Below, piece after piece: positions 10,520-21,339 of a DNA stretch of 64,000 bases. The DNA lies in contig NC_034011.1 in the NCBI RefSeq assembly GCF_000346465.2, positions 13,949,339-14,013,338 of the forward strand. The letters run 5' to 3'. Origin of the DNA: Prunus persica (lineage: Eukaryota; Streptophyta; Magnoliopsida; Rosales; Rosaceae). How positions within the stretch are numbered: the first letter of the stretch is position 1; each line of letters starts with the position of its first letter. A program made the translations under genes and the position numbers. Below the pieces are notes generated by a model that was not told the origin of the DNA, did not search any database, and saw only the letters and a program-made list of their open reading frames with translations.

Positions 10520-12833
10520 TCATATAATAGCCTTGCAAGTCTTCCTATTGTGCCCAGCAACACTGCACCGACTGCATTTCAATGGCCTTTTAAATTCACC
10601 AAAAACTTTTATCCTCTTTGTTGGTGGTCTTCCGGCTGGCCTCTTTGTAATTGGCGGAAGCACAACTCCAGCTGCAGAACCATTGCTGCCCAATCCTTTC
10701 CCAATATCTGGAATAGGAAAAATAGGACTCTCATAGGCTTTTCGAAAGAAGTCGGTTTTGTAGTAACATTCCACGTAATCATAAACTGAATCTCTCTTTG
10801 CTAGGATTGCAGCCACCGCATGTGTGCAAGGAAAACCGTCAATTTGCCAAAGACGACAAGAACAAGTCCTTTGCTCGAGATCAACCATCACAGAATAATC
10901 AGCAAATACTTCAAAAACAGTGCAATTAGAACGACGAACTGCCCAAGTCCTACCGACCTCCGCATTTTCACAGAGTCTAGTCTCCATCTCCGGACACAAA
11001 ACTGTTGTCCACTTCTCCGCTTCAATTCGTCGTTGAGAATTCAATACCATCAATTTCTGTCGAATCCCTTCTATCAAAGGTAGCACCGGCAAATCTCGAA
11101 ACACACCAACCCAATTATTAAAGGACTCCGCTAAACTGTTTGCCATCTCCCCATAACGCATTCCTTTGAAAAATGCGTTGGCATAGTGATCTCTAGACAA
11201 ATCAGATATAAATGTCTTCACTTTCGAACTCCCAACAATCACCAACTCCTCCATTGCTACCTTAAACTCTTCCTCCGTAACAGCATATGCGCATCTACTA
11301 AATAAATTGATAACACGGTCTTGGAGCAGTTTCCCATAACCTGACTTCGGGTACTTTGATATCAAATTCTGTTTGAGGTGATAATAACAGTAAGAATGAG
11401 GCCATCCGGGAAACACAAACCCCATTGCATTTAGCAAACCTTGATTGCGGTCCGAGAAAAAGGTCACCACTCTCCCCATCGGTAGCAATATAGAAGCCAA
11501 ATGTTGAAGAAACCAAGTCCAATTCTCCTCTGTCTCAGAATCAACAACTCCAAAAGCTAGAGGATAAAACCCTGCAAAACAAAACCAAAAGCACCAGTAT
11601 AAGCAAAAAAGGGAAACTGCAGTGCAGTTTATGAAAACAAATCTGCTCAAAAAAGGGAAACTGCAATGCAGTTTCTGCTAAAATTGCAACAAATGAAAAT
11701 CTACAATACATTACAGTAACCATACCTTGATTTCCATTCTTTCCCGAAGCACAGAGAAGCTGCCCCTTGTACTTGCTCTTCAAAAACGTAGCATCAATGA
11801 ACAACAAGGGTATGCAATATTGAAATCCAGCAATGCAACCGCCAAAATACACAAAAAACCGTCGAAAGTGATTAATTCCAGCTTCACAATCAAGAGTGCA
11901 GAGAGAACCAGTGTTAGTTTCCTTTAGGGCGTCCGCATACCACACTAACTCGTTGAAAGACTTCGACTCATCACCGTGAACGTCCAATTTAGCTAACTCT
12001 TTGCCAAACCATGCGTGGTAGTATGAAATGTCTATACCATAATAATCTTTGAACTCGTGTATAATCTCAACTGGCTTCAGCTCTGGTTTTGCACGAATTC
12101 TGTCCACAATGAGGGAGGACACCACACGAGACCTCATCATCTTACTCTTTGATTCCCGTATCCGACCCGCACATGTATGAACATTATTTAACGTCCGAAT
12201 TACAAAACTGCCAGTAGCTTCACAACGAGAAGCATAAACACGCCAGCTGCAACCCTCCAATTTCTTATTCGAACAAACAGCAACCACCCGCTTCTTGTCA
12301 TTGCCGGCATATAAAAAATTAAATCCTACTTCAAGAGCGTACTTGCACAATTTCAACCGGAACTCCTCTGCACCACCGTCAAACTTCTGCCCCACATGAT
12401 GTATGTATGTCTCCCACTCATTCGACAACAAAGGCTTAGCACTTGCTCTCTTCGACCTGCCCAAAAACTCGTTTCTGTCTTCGACAGTACTAGAACACGA
12501 CGACTCGCCCTTTTCACATGCTATCAACTCCTTATTTACACAAAAATCACCACTATATTCACTGCTCCCGCATAAATCCTTCACTAAAATATCAACAGTC
12601 TTCTCATTTGATATCAACAAAAATGTCCTCATCAAGTCCAAATCGCTATCCGTTTCTAGAAAACAACTCGGATAACTGGGCACCGAATACCGTAATGTGA
12701 AACAACCCAATTGCAAACCCCTAAACCTCAGACACAAAGTCTTCAAAATATCAACCATGGATGACTCTGATGAAACTGAAAACATGATGGTTTCCGACTT
12801 ATATGTGCACTTGGCAATGACACACACCTCCAT
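10520..12833 (-). CDS. MuDR-family transposase, 719 aa, two exons, open
   Basis: Minus strand: exon 1 is 12833-11726 and exon 2 is 11571-10520, with intron donor GTATGG and acceptor TTTTGCAG. The junction splits a Gly codon in phase, and all 719 codons are open. I chose ATG 12833 (MEVCVIAK); an upstream ATG at 12923 adds a hydrophobic stretch less like the family. Residues 1-95 look like a PB1-type domain. About 130-200 is the MuDR N-terminal region. The DDE catalytic residues are Asp 347 (FIDATF), Asp 410 (FFSDRN) and Glu 518 (LAESFN). A SWIM zinc finger covers 606-620 (CSC...CTH), and a CCHC knuckle (C702, C705, H710, C715) closes the protein. These enzymes cut and join element ends in the nucleus. 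The intron carries two palindromes (11614-11630, 11657-11675). Confidence 0.93.
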
Positions 12834-12899
12834 TAGCCTTGAAAATGCAAACAAAACAACAAACAAAAACAGAAAACAATTAAAATCACTAAATAATGT

Positions 12900-13560
12900 A
12901 CATGAGCAGTTGTAACATTCCAATAGAAATCCAAATATTAGTATGAAATCGAATTATGAAACAAGAAACTGCACTGCAGTTTATAGTCAAAAACTGAAAT
13001 AACAGAAACAACATTGCACTTTATGTGATAACATACCCTTAAATTTGAATAGAAACCAAAAGAAAACCATGTTCAAAGTACTAAAACTTAGATAAAAACA
13101 CATTTAACTCCATGAGCAGTTGTAACATTGCCTTTATGAAACCAGAAACTGCAATGCAGTTTCTGCCAACACTCCAACAAACAGATGCAGTTTATAACAG
13201 AGGAGGCAAAACAAATCGAATAGAAACCAAAAGGAAACCACGTTAAAAGCACTAAAACTAATATCAAAACACATTTAACTCCATGAGCAGTTGTAACTTT
13301 GCCTTTATGAAACCAGAAACTGCAATGAAGTTTCTGCCAACACTCCAACAAACAGATGCAGTTTATAACAGAGGAGGCAAAACAAATCGAATAGAAACCA
13401 AAAGGAAACCACGTTAAAAGCACTAAAACTAATATCAAAACACATTTAACTCCATGAGCAGTTGTAACTTTGCCTTTATGAAACCAGAAACTGCAATGCA
13501 GTTTCTGCCAACACTCCAACAAACAGATGCAGTTTATAACAGAGGAGGCAAAACAAATCG
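12900..13560 (-). repeat. Right subterminal 171-bp tandem array with palindromes
   Basis: The landmark catgagcagt recurs at 13111, 13282 and 13453, exactly 171 bp apart. A partial unit lies near 12900. Each full unit holds the palindrome with arms CAGAAACTGCA (13143-13165; 13314-13336 with one mismatch; 13485-13507), and another lies at 12965-12982. Units share caaaacacatttaact, catgagcagtt and ataacat-type segments with the reverse complement of the left array. The array is upstream of the transposase gene. Confidence 0.9.
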
Positions 13561-14203
13561 AGCCACAAAACTAAGCCACAAGATCGCGCCACAAAATCGA
13601 GCCACAAAACTGAGCTCGAAAAACCCAAAACTGACAGATTCGGCATGATAATCGAACGAAAGATTATCCAATTAGAAGGAAACAAACAAACTGCACTGAA
13701 TGTTGGAACAGGATGCGGCATGATAATCGAACGAAAAAGATTCGGCATGATAATCGAACAAAAAAACTGACAGATTCGGCATGAAAATCGAACGAAAAAG
13801 GAAGAAATAAAAGGAAAACCAACCAGAAAATTGAGCTCCAACGGCGAGAATGAAAACGAAAACGAACGAAATCTGCTTGCCAAACGAACGAAATCTGCCT
13901 GCCAAACGAACGAAATCTGCCTGCCAAACGAACGAGGACGAAAACGAAACAGAGAAGAACAAGGCGCTGCTGCCAAACAAACGAGGACGAAAACGAAACA
14001 GAGAAGAACAGGCTCGCGCCTTGTTTAAACATTCAGGGGCAAAAGCGTCATTTACTTTGTGGGTTTACAAATGGGCCAGGCTTTTTAAGAAGAAGGGTAG
14101 AATTGTCTTATCAGTTATTATTTTTTACCTGGCCCAACGAATCTGGGCCTCTCTTTGGGCTAATCCAAAATAGTATTTTTTCCTAGGTATTAAAACTAAA
14201 ACC
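13561..14203. other. Right end of the MULE
   Basis: Short direct repeats dominate: five copies of ggcatgataatcgaac or variants at about 13642-13800, and ccaaacgaacgaaatctgcc-type repeats at about 13880-13930. A duplicated gaggacgaaaacgaaacaga segment lies at 13932 and 13982. The left end has similar gacgag/aacga purine-rich repeats at 4625-4740. From 14040 the sequence resembles ordinary plant intergenic DNA until the possible terminus at 14203. The long frames here come from the repeats. Confidence 0.5.
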
Positions 14204-15482
14204 AAAATATCCAATATCTTACAAACTAATTAATAAAGTTAATTATGTCTAAAACCTAATTTTTCTTAAAATAAAAGAGCGGTGCGCGGTGCTGGAATAG
14301 TGACGTTTTGGGCTTTTATTGAGTTTTTGGAGCCCAAGATGACCTCGGATGGGTTCGTGGCCTTCTGGTGAAGTGTTTAGAATATTTTTATCTTTAAAAC
14401 GGACCATCTTGGGCCAGATTTGGATGAGATTTGAGGCCAAAACGTGGCTGGGCAGATTTTGGGCAGATTTTCCTATTCCAATTTGGACTTTATTTCCAGT
14501 ATTATGTTATTTTAATTAGTTTCCTTGTGGGGATAGAAAAGCTTTACATTGGCAGCTAGGTTTTAAGGGGTATTTAAGCTCTTTCTCACAAGGAATTTGG
14601 GGACTTCTTTTTCACTTTTGAACTCTGCATTGTGGAGAGCAATTGCTAGAATTTTGGGTTTTCGCAACTTTCAGGTGTTTTCGTTCTTTTCTTCTTAATG
14701 ATATTTTCTTGGATTTCAATTATGAGTATGCGTAACTAAATTTCTTTTGCTAGGGTGAAGCCTTGAACCTTAGCATGAATATGTAATTTTTATTTAATTG
14801 CTTATGATGAGTGCATGCCTACTTGAATTATTAATCACTGTTTTAAACTATCTAATTGTCTTAATGCCTGATTACCATTAGGATCTTTAGAAAAGTAATT
14901 GGATGCAATTTTGGTCGGAAGGTTCCCTGAAATTGATGCTAGCTTTTTGTGATTAATAATTGTAATTTCACTCAAGATGAATACCACGTCTTAAGGGTTG
15001 CATGGTTTTTCAATGGGTTTTCACAAAACTTAATGAATCTTTCATGTTCAGATTTGATCCGAAAGTCCGGACGAGTTGCATGTTAAATATACGTTCTGTG
15101 TTGGAGGTTCCAAGTAGAATATACATTAGGAAAACCTAACCTTCAAAGTGGCATTTTCAAATCATAAGTAATTGGTAAAAGTTCATAGGATTGCTAGGTG
15201 ATGGTGAAACCCTAGTGCTTTTATAAATTAATATTCAAAACTCTTTCCCTAAATCATATTTGTTTTTGTTTAATATTTGTTTTTAGAATCAACCAAATTC
15301 ATAGTCATCTTTCTTGACCTTTTATTTTAAGTAGTTTTTTAGAATTTGTTTTTACTTAAATTGCTAATTAGTCCTTGAGGGAAACGACCTTGCAGGAGCA
15401 TCTATACTACAATAGCCTTGTAATCTTGCAAGTATTTTATGTGATTTTAACCCTGTTTACACAGGTACTAAAAATCCTATCA
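14204..15482 (+). mobile_element. Probable 5' LTR of the Athila-type element
   Basis: The right limit is set by the primer-binding site a few bases downstream and by the terminal CTATCA. The left limit is not visible: no clear TG start with a matching 3' LTR exists, because the 3' LTR is missing. No coding sequence is seen. A TATA-like stretch (gtatttaagctc, about 14570-14581) lies upstream of a likely transcribed part. The lengths of related elements make an LTR of about 1.2 kb reasonable. Confidence 0.5.
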
Positions 15483-15488
15483 AGAAAT

Positions 15489-15507
15489 TGGCACCGCTGC
15501 CGGGGAC
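15489..15507 (+). other. Primer-binding site of the Athila-type element
   Basis: TGGCACCGCTGCCGGGGAC closely resembles the primer-binding site of plant Athila-group Ty3 elements (TGGCGCCGTTGCCGGGGA in many members). It lies just inside the LTR end. Confidence 0.85.
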
Positions 15508-15783
15508 TATTTTAGACAATTTTTGTTTAACCTTTTTCTTATTTATTTTATTTTATTTTATTTTTAATTTTCGTAAAAAAAAAAATTGAAATTGAACAAT
15601 TTTGTTTCTGTTGTAGATTCTGCAGACTGCATGGTCCAGACCAGATCAGGAACTGCATAGATTGTACAATTTGATCTAGAGCCAGAGCGCACACTGCATA
15701 GACAGCGGAGAGAAGTTACTTGGGCTTGGGACTGTTCACTGCAGGGCACTTTTCTGCAGAATCTATTTGAAAACGAGGGTAAC

Positions 15784-17101
15784 ATGGCGTTAGAATTACC
15801 TGCAGCATGTAGACCACTCAGGGAGTCATTGGAAGCCCATGCCACTGATGTTCCCAATTGCATTGTGCATCCTGAACAAGAAGAGGGTGATTCTTTCGAG
15901 ATCAGGCACCATATGCTTGAAATTCTACCTACTTTTCGGGGGCTGCCTAATGAAGATGTAAACATACATATTGCAAAATTTATTGTGGGTTGCAAGAATA
16001 TTTTGATTAGGGGTTTTTCTGCTGAGGCTATTAAGTTACGTCTTTTCCCTTTCACTTTGAAGGACAAGGCAGAAACTTGGTTATTCACTCTACCAGCTAA
16101 TAGCATTACTACTTGGCAGTAGTTATACACAAAATTCCTGAACAAATATTATCCAGCATCCAAGACATTGAATTACAAGAGGGAGATTTTGACATTCACA
16201 CCGAAGCCCAATGAAGAGTTTCATGAAGCGTGGGAGAGATATACAGAGATGTACATTAAGTATCCACATGTTAAAATTGATTCAGATACACAAATGAATA
16301 TTATCTTTGATGCGCTTAATCCTACATCTAAGAGCCATGTGAATGCATCAGCTGGAGGATCATTGTCAAATAAATCTGCAAGAGAGGCATTTGAACTGTT
16401 TGATATGATGGCTATAGAATCTCAGCAATGGGTAGCAGAACATTCACAGAAAAGGGGCATTTTTGAGTTATCAGTAGGTTCTCCCAACATGTCTGCACAA
16501 ATGGAAAAAATGGATAAGAAAATTGATGTAAAGTTTGATATGCTTCTACAACATAGCAAGTTCTACACAGCAGCCACCTACATCAATAGTTTGCACTATA
16601 TGCAGTATGGCTACACATGACATAATGGGCTACCCACATAGAGACTCTTACCCAGAGCTTGTTAAACAACATGTCAATATGATGAACAGCTATCAAAGGC
16701 CTAGGAATGATGCATATGCAACTCATTACAATCCTGGATGGAGGGATCACTCTAATTTCAAATGGGGTGACAATCAGACTAATGCCAAACCATTTCAGCA
16801 TGCACAAAAACCTTTTGTTCCCTCCAAACCATCTCTGGAAGATCAACTTGCTAAACTGACAGCAACAACTCAATCATTCATCGAGGTCAACAATCAAAGA
16901 TTTCAAAATGTTGAAGCATCAATTAAAAGTTTGGAGCAACAATTTGGACGGCTAGCTACACAGATTTCAGACAGAGAAAAGGGCAAATTTCCTAGTCAAA
17001 CAATTCCTAATCCAAATGGACGTGAAGATTGCAACGTTGTTCGGACTTTACGATGTGGAAAAAGCTATGACAATCGTGAAAATAGCACTGAAAAGGAGTA
17101 G
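15784..17101 (+). pseudogene. Athila-type gag, interrupted
   Basis: The retrotransposon gag domain reads from MALELPAACRPL through HHMLEILPTFRGLPNEDVN to KAETWLFTLP. A TAG at 16120 breaks it, and it resumes in frame with KFLNKYYPAS and the FHEAWERY motif. A frame change near 16600 leads to the C-terminal part (to 17101, TAG at 17099), with a coiled-coil-like stretch FIEVNNQRFQNVEASI. The protein packages the element RNA. Both stops fit CAG-to-TAG changes. No functional protein can be made. Confidence 0.88.
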
Positions 17102-17284
17102 CAAGCAGTGGAGGATAATACATAAAATTTTGAAGCAGCAGAACCTGCCAAACCTGCAGAAAAACATAATCTGGCAGAAGTAGAAACAGTTCCAAAACAA
17201 GTTCTTGAGCATGTTTATGAGGCCCCAATTCCATATCCAGAACGTTTGAAGCTGAAAGCAAAAGATTAGCAACTCAAGGACTTT

Positions 17285-17881
17285 ATGCAGATATTATCCA
17301 AGGTTCAAATCAACATTCCATTACTGGATGCAATCAAGAAAATTCCATCATATGCCAAAATTTTGAAGGAAGTTTGCAGCAGCAAAAAGAAGCTTTCAGA
17401 TTTGGACAAAGTTATTTTGACAGAACAGTGCAACGCAGTTTTGCTACACAAACTACCACCTAAGAAAAAAGATCCAGGGAGTTTTAATATTTCTTGCACT
17501 ATTGGAAATTCTAATTTTAAAAGTGCTTTAATTGATTTGGGTGCAAGTATTAATTTGATGCCTTTTTCTGTTTTCCAGCGATTGGGGCAAGGAGATTTAA
17601 AGCCTACATCAATTATACTTCAACTAGCTGACCGTTCAATCACTTATCCAAGAGGTGTTATTGAAGATCGAATTATTAAGGTTGATAATCTTTATCTACC
17701 GGCAGATTTTGTGGTTTTAGACATGGATGAAGACCTTCAGACACCTATTATTTTGGGGAGGCCGTTTATGGCAACAGCTAGGACCTTAATTGATGTGGAA
17801 GCTGGAACATTGACTTTACGGGTTCAGGACCAATTTGTGGTGTTTAATTTGTTTGAGGCAACAAAACATCCTGCTGAATAG
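17285..17881 (+). pseudogene. Athila-type aspartic protease region
   Basis: The retropepsin core shows IDLGASINLMPFSVF, where plant Athila proteins have DLGAS in place of the usual DTGA, then ILGRPFMATARTLIDV. The frame is open from 17285 but bounded by TAG at 17267 and TAG at 17879, both probably former CAG codons. It would process the polyprotein. The following stretch (17891-18241) is the linker toward RT and ends with a frameshift at an ACACACCCACA tract. Confidence 0.88.
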
Positions 17882-18242
17882 CAAGATTGTATGCGTATTG
17901 ACATGGTAGACAGTATGGTGCATGACAGATTTTATGCTAATTCAAAAACAGATCAGTTGCTGCATGTTTTACAGGGGGAACTTGAGACAGATTCTGACGA
18001 TGAAGGTGTTCATGAGTACATTCACGCATTGAACAGTCTGCCCACAGTGTTGCCAAAATTTAGGAATGTGTACGAGAGTTTAGGGGAGCCCAAACAACCC
18101 CTTAAACCATCCAGACAACAGCCACCAAAATTGGAGTTGAAGCCTTTACCACAACATCTTAAATATGCATATTTAGGAGCTGCAGAGACGCTGCCAATTA
18201 TAATTGCAACAGATTTAACACACACCCACAGAAGAGGATAAA

Positions 18243-19726
18243 TTGCTTCGTGTGTTGAGAAAATATCAAGATGCATTGGAATGGACAATTGCGGACATCA
18301 AGGGAATCAGCCCAGCACTATGTATGCACAAAATATTAATGGAAGACGACGTGAAGCCAACAGTTGATACTCAACCCCGCCTTAACCCAATTATAAAAGA
18401 GGTGGTTAGAACAAAGGTTATGAAATTACTTGATGCAGGTATGATTTATCCTATTTCTGATAGTAAATGGGTTAGCCCGACTCAAGTTGTGCCTAAACAG
18501 ACCGGTATTACAGTGGTAAAAAATGATAATAATGAGTTAGTTCCAACACGATTGACTACGGGTTGGAGAATGTGTATAGATTACCGGAAGCTTAACATAG
18601 GGACGAGAAAAGACTATTTTCCATTGCCTTTTATTGACCAGATGTTAGAAAGGTTGGCTGGGCGGGCTTTTTACTATTTTCTTGATGGGTATTCTGGGTA
18701 TAATCAGATTCCAATATCACCAGAGGATTAAGAGAAGACTACTTTCACTTGTCCATTCGGTACTTATGCTTATCGGAGGATGCCGTTTGGATTATGCAAT
18801 GCACCTGCTACGTTTCAACGACGTTGTATGATGAGTATTTTTCTGGCTTGGTCTAAAATATTGTGGAAGTTTTTATGGATGATTTTTCTATTTTTGGGGA
18901 TTTATATGATCAGTGCTTACAGAATTTATCATTAGTTCTTCAGAGATGTTAAGCGACGAATTTAGTGCTAAACTAGGAAAAGTGTCATTTCATGGTTGAA
19001 CAGGGAATTGTCTTGGGTCATTCAATTTCTAGCAAAGGCATTGAGGTTGACAAAGCAAAGATTGAAGTTATTGCAAAGCTGTCACCTCCTACATCAGTAA
19101 AAGGTGTGAGGTCCTTCTTAGGACACGCAGGTTTTTATCGTCGGTTCATCAAGGATTTCTCCAAGATTAGTCGACCTTTGTGCACTTTATTGGCTAAGGA
19201 TGCACCATTTGATTTTGATAAGGCCTGTTTAGAAGCATTCAACAAGTTGAAAGCACTCCTAACTTCGGCACCCATCATTGCTGCACCAAATTGAGATTTA
19301 CCATTTGAACTAATGTGTGATGCATCAGATTATGTTGTCGAGGTAGTTTTAGGGCAACAAAAAGATAAGCTTCCCCATGTCATCTATTATGCAAGTCGTA
19401 CTCTCAATGATGCACAGCTTAACTATGCAACTACAGAGAAGGAATTGTTGGCAGTTGTGTTCGCACTAGAGAAATTTCGGTCTTATTTGGTTGGGGCTAA
19501 AATAATTGTCTATACGGATCATGCTACACTAAAATACTTGTTGTCTAAGAAGGATGCAAATCCTAGATTGATTCGTTGGGTTCTTTTACTTCAAGAATTT
19601 GACTTAGAGATTAAAGACAAGAAGGGCAGTGAGAATGTTGTGGCTGATCATTTATCTAGATTAATTATTCCAGCAGCTACAGATGCAGATTCTCTACCAT
19701 TGAGTGAAAGTTTCCCAGATGAATAG
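18243..19726 (+). pseudogene. Athila-type reverse transcriptase and RNase H, broken
   Basis: RT motifs in order: GWRMCIDYRKLN, FYYFLDGYSGYNQI, TAA at 18729, [14 protein letters not shown], and an FMDD active site near 18870 after a frameshift. The RT thumb and connection (LGHSISSKGIEV, FLGHAGFYRRFI) run to a TGA at 19292. RNase H follows with [31 protein letters not shown] and [11 protein letters not shown], to TAG at 19724. A further TAG at 18974 replaces a family Trp codon. Six or more lesions make it inactive. Confidence 0.9.
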
Positions 19727-20756
19727 CTATTTGCTATCAAAATTGACACACCTTGGTTTGCAGATATTGTCAATTATTTGGCTAAGGGTGTGGTGCATCC
19801 AGATTTTTCCTACTAGCAGAAAAAGAAGTTTTTATCTGATGTAAAGCACTATTTCTGGGATGAACCGTACTTATACAAGTATTGTGCAGACCAGATTATT
19901 CGCAGGTGTATTCCGGAGGCTGAACAGGAAAGTGTTTTAAAGTTTGCTCATCACTACGCTTGTGGAGGACATTTTGGGCAGAAAAGGACAGCAGAGAAAA
20001 TCCTACAGAGTGGGTTATTTTGGCCAACACTTTTTAGAGATTCACAAATTGGTGCAAGGCATGTGATAGGTGTCAAAGGGTTGGCAATCAATCTAGAAGG
20101 AATGAGATGCCCCAGCAAAGTATCCTAATTGTTGAACTATTTGATGTTTGGGGTATTGATTTCATGGGACCATTCCCATCTTCTAACAGGCACCAATATT
20201 TTTTAGTGGCTGTGGAATATGTTTCAAAGTGGGTCGAGGCCATTGCAGCACAAACTAATCAAGGATCAGTGGTCCTGAAGTTCCTCCAAGGGGTTATATT
20301 TCCACGTTTTGGAATTCCGCGTGTTATTCTTAGTGATGGGGGAAGCATTTTATTAATAAACCATTTGTTAACCTACTGGCAAAATATGGGTTTAATCATC
20401 GCGTGGCTACACCATACCACCCACAGACATCTGGTCAAGTTGAATTCAAATAGAGAAATAAAGGATATTTTGGAGAAAACAGTGAGCTCTACACACAAGG
20501 ATTGGAGTTTCAAACTAAATGATGCTTTGTGGGCATACAGGACAGCTTATAAAACTCCTATTAGGATGTCACCATTCCGACTTGTTTATGGGAAAGCCTG
20601 TCATCTACCTATGGAGCTGGAGCATAAAGCTTACTGGGCTATTAAAGAGTTAAATTTTGCATATGACTCAGCTGGGGAAAAGCGGAAATTGCAGTTAAAT
20701 GAGCTAGGGGAAATTCCTCTAGTCTCACTCACTTGGTATATCCATCCTTTCTAGGA
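19727..20756 (+). pseudogene. Athila-type integrase, truncated
   Basis: The zinc-binding region shows HHYACGGHFGQKRTAEKIL, then CxxC near 20055. The catalytic core has [14 protein letters not shown] (first Asp) and VILSDGGS (second Asp). A frame change near 20440 precedes [12 protein letters not shown], where the Glu region lies, then [32 protein letters not shown] at 19814 also interrupts the reading. After LNELGEI (about 20715) the match stops abruptly, so the C-terminus, any env-like region and the 3' LTR are missing. Confidence 0.88.
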
Positions 20757-21335
20757 ACATAGTCGAGCTCTGCACCTCCTCAGGATGCAAAAGTCATAAA
20801 ACAAAATTACAAAATTATCCAACATAAATTATAAATTCCCATGAAAACACGCACCTCGCGCCACCTTCGTTTAGGGTTGAGGGTCTTAAGGTATATGCCA
20901 CCTTTGCATGTACAAAAGGATAATAGAATTATATAAATTCAAGTAGCAAGAATGAATTTATAATTAATACATGGATACATTAGTGTTTTTACACCAATTA
21001 AAACTAAAAGGGTTGGGCCGTGTCAGGCCCAACTTTACACAAGCTCGTATCGGGCGTTTTTTAATTAGTTCAGGCTCATGCTATACTGGCGCCGACCGGT
21101 TCCTTTTGACACCTTTGTCGACTTGTCTAATCAACTTAGTCATTCTTGAGTTCAATATTTGAATAACAACATATTAATATACTAGAGACTTGGTGCTTCT
21201 CTCTACTCCTCCTTCCATGCTACAAACTTCTTGCTTCCCTCTCCTCCTTCCGCTAGTTTCACTAGCTTGATGTATCCATCCTTTCAAGAAACATAACCCA
21301 ACTCTCGGGGATGTACATGACATATTTGTACTGCT
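20757..21335. other. Unassigned segment after the Athila breakpoint
   Basis: No gene seen. About 50 bp around the breakpoint (20719-20768, containing tatccatcctttctaggaac) recur at 21255-21305 (tatccatcctttcaagaaac) with moderate identity, so the segment is bounded by imperfect direct repeats about 535 bp apart. The phrase ggggatgtacatgacata at 21307 is also present at 2963. Confidence 0.4.
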
Positions 21336-21339
21336 TCCA

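Larger units (their letters stand above)
4323..14203. mobile_element. Kaonashi-like Mutator element (MULE with Ulp1-type protease gene)
   Basis: Two convergent genes share one element: a Ulp1-type cysteine protease gene (+, 5571-9838) and a MuDR-type transposase gene (-, 12833-10520). Plant MULEs carrying ULP-like genes and lacking long terminal inverted repeats are known as Kaonashi elements in Arabidopsis and related groups elsewhere. Support for one unit comes from related tandem arrays upstream of each gene in opposite orientation (4841-5535 and about 12900-13560) and from one palindrome family found throughout 4854-13507 but not outside. The ends are uncertain. A weak inverted match joins 4323-4362 to 14165-14203, sharing TTTAGTTTTAA and its complement. 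It is flanked by AAAATA on both sides (4313-4318 and 14204-14209), which could be the relic of a 9-bp duplication. Confidence 0.75.

Noticed and set aside
13088..14032. Several 100-166-aa frames at the right end of the MULE
   Set aside because: They follow the 171-bp array and short purine-rich repeats and have no recognisable domain.
17400..17460. A half palindrome (gtgcaacgcagttt) in the Athila protease region
   Set aside because: One arm only, within coding sequence outside the MULE; consistent with chance.
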